64,000 nt of DNA. Source: Rhododendron vialii (lineage: Eukaryota > Streptophyta > Magnoliopsida > Ericales > Ericaceae). Both the position numbers and the translations under genes were made by a program. Under the pieces are notes generated by a model. It was not told the origin of the DNA and did not search any database. It saw only the letters and a list, made by a program, of their open reading frames with translations. How positions within the stretch are numbered: the first letter of the stretch is position 1; every line of letters starts with the position of its first letter. Location of the stretch: NCBI RefSeq assembly GCF_030253575.1, contig NC_080564.1:7856501-7920500 (forward strand), in the 5' to 3' direction. Positions 59,126 to 64,000 of this stretch are shown here, in pieces.

Positions 59126-62100
59126 TTACCTGAGCCACCATCTTCGAACAGCTGAAATTGGTTTGTTCAAGAATGGTGCATAACGGTGAACCAATGGATC
59201 AACAGTCCTTCCAATCTTAGCCCACACACTCTGATGGTAACCAGCAGTCACAGGGACGTTATACATGAGCTTTAATAGCTGCCCAAAGCAATCACAGAGA
59301 AGAAAATAAGGTCAATAAGATGGGATGAGATCATTGGACAATTGTTCATTTCTGTGACATCCTAATCATAGAGTTGCTTTTTCACCAAGATAGTATAACT
59401 TTGAAACAACAATTGGTACCAGTATTCAAATATTCTTTTCTTGTTCAGTATGTTTGCACGTAATAGTTCAAGTATACTCATATTAGGCAGGTCGATGATC
59501 AAAAAGGTTACTAGTCCTGTGACTCCTGTCAAACTCCCACACGCAAGGCTTTGATAGTTAGCAGAACAAAAATCGTTGCTGAACACCAAAATCAGAATAC
59601 AAGGGAAACAAGAGGAATATAGTTTGGGAGAGAAGATGCTATTTGATGGGCTTGGTACATACAAGACATACACAGCAGTTCATAAGAAAATACAACCAAA
59701 TCGGGACATTGACTGATACCATTACCCTGCATACAACTAGACTAGATAGCTCCAATATGCCTCAAACATGGGCCGTTGCAAAACTGCTACAACATGCGTG
59801 GCAACCCAGGGAACAATTTTCTGGTGAAAATATGTACGCTCTTATTTTGCGTTTCACAAGAATGAAGAAGACCATAAAAATTGCTTTCTATAAACATGGC
59901 AACAAGGCAGTTTCGGGAAAGGCCAACCAAGAACCAACTCCAAGACTTGGCATCCCAAACTGGGGACCAAGAAATGGACCAGAGTGCCCAAAAATGTACC
60001 AAAATTGGTTGGCAGATGACGAATAGAACAACTTACTGCATTGACACATACACGCATGCATGCACTCTGAGACAGAGGTACACATGTTTGACTCTTTGAC
60101 TTCATAATTGGTCACTCTCTTAAGATCTTTCATCAATGAGCCACATAAATGTGAACAATATCAAAATTTTGCGGACTATATACTAAGAGAGAAGCAGAAC
60201 CAACAAACCTGCCAATACATGAATGTTTGTATTATGTTGCGCTGCCACCTGCATGTCCAAAGGATGAGGTTAATGTATAATGTAGAACAAAAGGTGACCA
60301 GAAATAACATGAATAGAAGGAAAATGAGCTGAATTACTAACGAGAATAGAGAAAGAACAAGAAGAAATCCAAGTCCAATCTCAGCTTGCGAAGAAAGAAT
60401 GTTGAGCGTAGTTGTGTTTGATTCTACCCATACACATGGCTCTTCCAAGTACTTCCTGTAACCAACCAAATAAGCCCAACGTTAAAGAACAACATTGTGG
60501 GATAATTACCACCACCCACCAATTAAAAAAAGCACATCTTTCTTTTTTGAAGCCTGATCCATAAAGGGAATAAGCACACAAAATTCAAGTACAGAAATAT
60601 TGCTGGGACTAGGATTGGCTTGGCGAAATTTCACCAATCGAATCACCGTAATCTCTTACAAATCGTGTTCTTAGAAAGGATAATTGGGCTAGAGCCTAAA
60701 CGGTTCTGGAGGTAGTTTGGAGTCTTAGGACACCAATGGGGTGTCATGAGGATTTGTGGTTGTTTCTTTCCCAGAAGGGAAAAAATCAGCGAACTTTTTT
60801 TGTTGTCACCTTTTGCCTCCAGGCTAATGCTTCATTAGAACAAAATTGAAAAAGAACCTATGGACCCTTTAATACCAACATCATACCCCCAAGACATCAG
60901 AAATCATTATTAGATAAGTGTCATATAGAGGTTGCTCGTATAACAATTCTAGTGATTGACCAAACCAAAAGCTGTAAGCAAAAAACAGTCAACTCATATC
61001 AGCTAGAAATCAGAGAAACTTCAACCTATACAAGGAAGAATGGCTGAAATTACGTCTGAGGAACTTGGCAACATGCTCCAGAGCTCGGGACAAAATGGGA
61101 ATTAAAGCAACTGCAACACATTTGAGCATCAGAATACGAGGGAGGAAAAAGGGAAACCAACTTCAATATTACAGCAGGAAAGAAAATTCTCAAGGAGCGA
61201 AGTGTCACTGACATCGGAGGTAAAGATGTGATGTGACAAACGTAAGGCAGTAAATGAAGTAAATAAACTCTTTGGTTGCCATCACGGACTGGAACCACAC
61301 TTGCACAGCCTGTAAATTCCATGCTCTAGGTTTCTGCGAACAATGACATGTTAATTAAAATCCAAAAGGAACACCAGGGTAACTCAAAATTGAGTTAAAG
61401 AATCAGCAATGACACAGACTGAAACCACAAGGTTACCCCGTTCAGAGAGTACAAAGTGTACAGTGAAGAACATGCAGTGCCCATAAAAGAAAGCCGGTAT
61501 GCCCAATTTGAAAGACTTGTAGGTACTAGAGGAATCATTGCAAGCACAGCAACCACGAGTACCTAAAGGAGAAAGAAAAGGAAAATGGTAAAATATGGAA
61601 AGGTGAAAAGCAAGATGAAGAGATTGCATCAATGTACTTGGACTTGCAAAATATGTAAATGGTTAATCCACCAATATTCAATTGAATCATTCTTGTGACT
61701 GCAACTTTTATTCACACACACACCAAAAAAAAAAAAAAACTTCAAATATAGCAATCCAGCATACGGAATGCATCTAAGGATCATGAACAACGCTAACCAT
61801 AGCACTTGGATGTCTAACCTTTGGGATCTTTCACTGGCAATCAACACTCATGCATCTTATATTCGTTAAAAAATAGATATACAATGAAATAAGCAAATAC
61901 AAAATGTGACGGTAATAGAGAAACAAAAGGAGAGTATTCTAGAGTCATACCAACTAATGAACCACCCAATGATAAGATCATGAACGTGCACAATATCAAA
62001 CATAAATCAAAATCAAAAGACGTTCAAAGAGATTTGATGAGACATTTTAAGGCTTGAAGATTTCATTTCCAATTAGAAACCCATAATAGTGATACAAATA

Positions 62101-63207
62101 AAAAGCAAATAAAGCCAGAGTCAAAGGAAAGCACAAGAATCACAGCTTTGAGCAGCTACTAAAAAAGGCAAGCCAAATATGAACACGCAGTAGCATATGG
62201 AGGTTAAAAATAACAGAAGGGGCTTACGTCCAACTGTTCTGTAGAATATGCTTTAAAAAGCCACTACAAATGCAGAAGGGAGAAAATTCGCTAAGACAAG
62301 CAGAGACAGCCAACATCAAATTATGGAAGCGGCAGGTTAAGTTGAACATCAAAATACCATCATCCGATCTACAAGATGTAGATAAAGATGGTGTTTTACC
62401 ACTCAGACCAAATGCCAATGACTACAACCACATACATCAATCTTTGTCCACAACTGTAACCCAAAGGTTTCCAACCCACAAAAGGCAGACGTTAAATGAA
62501 GCTGATGAATCTTGATTTGTTGTAAATATTAGATCACGCTGCTCAAACTCTGACATTGTCCCCATTCAATGCAAGTGATGGGCCTCAAAGAAGCCATTAC
62601 AACAATGTAGTATAACCAAACCTAGTAAAAATGAAAGTAGATATAGCTATCTTACTCAGACAACACAGTTTTCTTGTAATTGTTCACAGGGAAGCTAGTT
62701 TTCAGGAAAGAAGCCACTGATTGCTATTCTCCAATTAGTTCACAACAGGGTAAGATAAAGTTTTTCACCAATCCTTTGCCAAATTAGTGTTTAAGTAATC
62801 AATGTAACCACATCTGGAACTCATATTCATCTTGGGAAATACGTAATCATATATAAGTCGTACCCAAGCATTTGATAGAAATTGAACTTTTTGTTGATCC
62901 AAACGCAGAGAAGTCGAATTTGGAGCTGCAGTAGTTGACCCTGATGCTCTTGTAGATGATCCTACAGCATAGGGTTCAGATCAATTTCAATTAAGACAGC
63001 AGATCTGGCTAGTAAAAAGCATATGAAATAGCCTGTTTCTGAATCTAAAAAAGTGACATCACTGACATGCAATTCTCCATTACGTTTCTTAAGTATTGTA
63101 AGAAGAAGGCAGAATATTCTACCTGAGTTACGTGTTCCGGCTTGGTCACTTGGATTCGAAGATGATGGTGTTGGCCTTGGTGACTGGGAGGAGCTGCTTG
63201 AAGCCAT
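59126..63207 (-). CDS. TMEM33: TMEM33/Pom33/Tts1-family membrane protein
   Basis: This family comprises multi-pass ER and nuclear-envelope proteins linked in yeast and animals to nuclear pore distribution and ER tubule shape; the plant role is little defined. Exons, 5' to 3': 63207-63123, 62961-62864, 62263-62228, 61562-61437, 61333-61213, 61110-61026, 60455-60342, 60248-60209, 59278-59126, giving 285 aa with all phases consistent. Residues 1-61 are Ser/Thr-rich. Hydrophobic segments: VLVVAVLAMIPLVPTSL (74-90), FIYFIYCLTFVTSHLYLRFA (138-157), IGLGFLLVLSLFS (210-222). Family-like blocks are ALEHVAKFLRRN, YRKYLEEPCVWVESNTTTL and NIIQTFMYWQLLKLMY. The C-terminus is ISAVRRWWLR. The start is the ATG before the Ser run; an in-frame extension (HEQDPEYVVEA) precedes it with an acceptor-like AG, so an upstream coding exon is possible. 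Exon 3 has only 36 bp. Confidence 0.88.
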
Positions 63208-63850
63208 TGCCTCAACAACATATTCAGGATCCTGCTCATGCAAAAACTCATCTCAGCAATTTCAATAAACATAAAAAACCAACAAACCGCAAAATACAGC
63301 CCAACATAATGACAGATAACACCTCAAAGATTGACATAGAACAACATGGACGAATGAATTGCTAGCACATATATCAACTAAAAACAAATGCAGGAGATGC
63401 GAAGGACGAAGATGGGGATTCAAATGAAACCCAAATGGATCAATGAAGTACTATAACCATACAAAATCCATGAGGTAAAAAAACAAGAAAACGCATATAA
63501 AATGAGAACAACTACAAAATAAAACTGCGAATCCAAAGGATGTCAATAGATAAACAGAAATCTGAGTCCATCAAAACCGTATAAGCAAGGAAAGAACAAA
63601 TTAAACAAAAAAAAAAAAACCCGAGAATAAATGCATAAACTACTAACCGTTATTGCAAAACAGATAATCCAGGGGATTCAAAACCCTCTTTACTATGTTA
63701 GCAAAAAAATCCAGCACATGACATATAAGTTCTCCTACCAAATATTATACCAAGAAAGAGAAAAAGAACACAACCAACCACAACAAAAGTCATTCAAGAA
63801 AACTAAAAACAACCAATGTTCTAATAATGCTCCAACTAACTAATAATAAT
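63208..63850. other. upstream of the TMEM33-family gene
   Basis: Presumed leader and promoter, A-rich on the plus strand; no clear TATA box. Frames here are unsupported. Confidence 0.4.
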
Positions 63851-64000
63851 GACCTAGAGGCTAGCTCAGTTGGCCAGAGTCCTTGCACCTCAGCAGGAAG
63901 TCAAACGTTCGACTCTTTCTTCCTGAATTTAGAGTTGCATTTTCAATAGTTGACTTATTATGGTGCTTATGAAATTGTTGGATTTTCTCTCCATTTGAAA
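63851..64000 (+). mobile_element. head of a tRNA-derived SINE
   Basis: TAGCTCAGTTGG at 63862-63873 is a perfect tRNA-type A box. ACGTTCGACTCT near 63906-63916 is a close B box about 33 bp downstream, the spacing of an internal Pol III promoter. There is no anticodon arm or acceptor pairing, so it is not a functional tRNA. The body continues past the right edge. Confidence 0.7.

Noticed and set aside
63851..63930. Functional tRNA gene
   Set aside because: A and B boxes are present, but the acceptor and anticodon stems do not form; better explained as a SINE head.

Overview
The window is nuclear DNA from a flowering plant, most likely a eudicot; I cannot place it more precisely. The reasons are AT-rich intergenic DNA full of small non-autonomous transposons, many long AG/CT microsatellites, multi-exon genes with T-rich introns, and plant-specific families (CROWDED NUCLEI, DVL/ROTUNDIFOLIA-like peptides, plant ICME). 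I rebuilt exon chains by requiring GT/GC donors, AG acceptors, matching codon phase and continuity with remembered family sequences; no alignment was run.

Layout. 146-368 (-): first exon of an unidentified, probably plastid-targeted protein whose gene runs off the left edge. 1.4-2.8 kb: two MITE-type elements, one carrying a nested MITE. 4.7-9.1 kb (+): a possible transcribed but decayed locus with a protein-kinase exon fragment and a rearranged LINE. 9.9-13.9 kb: repeats only. 14169-14315 (+): an intact 48-codon DVL/RTFL micropeptide gene. 14.7-19.7 kb: a cluster of hAT-like, foldback, Mutator-like and Harbinger-like MITEs. 21248-26903 (+): eIF2B delta subunit, 7 coding exons, 655 aa. 28.3-32 kb: transposon fragments, a perfect MULE-type hairpin and a SINE with a 16-bp target duplication. 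33070-42465 (+): CRWN1-like nuclear lamina protein, 8 exons, 1124 aa. 43542-53545 (-): isoprenylcysteine methylesterase (ICME), 11 exons, 444 aa, convergent with CRWN1. 53.6-58.7 kb: intergenic repeats. 59126-63207 (-): TMEM33/Pom33-family membrane protein, 9 exons, 285 aa. The right edge holds the head of a tRNA-derived SINE.

The protein genes are unrelated housekeeping or developmental genes (translation initiation, nuclear lamina, prenyl-protein demethylation, ER/nuclear-envelope membrane, growth peptide). Nothing suggests they act as one cluster. The most informative unusual signals are the DVL peptide, a three-copy palindromic MITE family with 9-bp target duplications, a second 9-bp-TSD hairpin, a 345-bp inverted repeat, two GC-AG introns in different genes, and the captured or decayed kinase exon.
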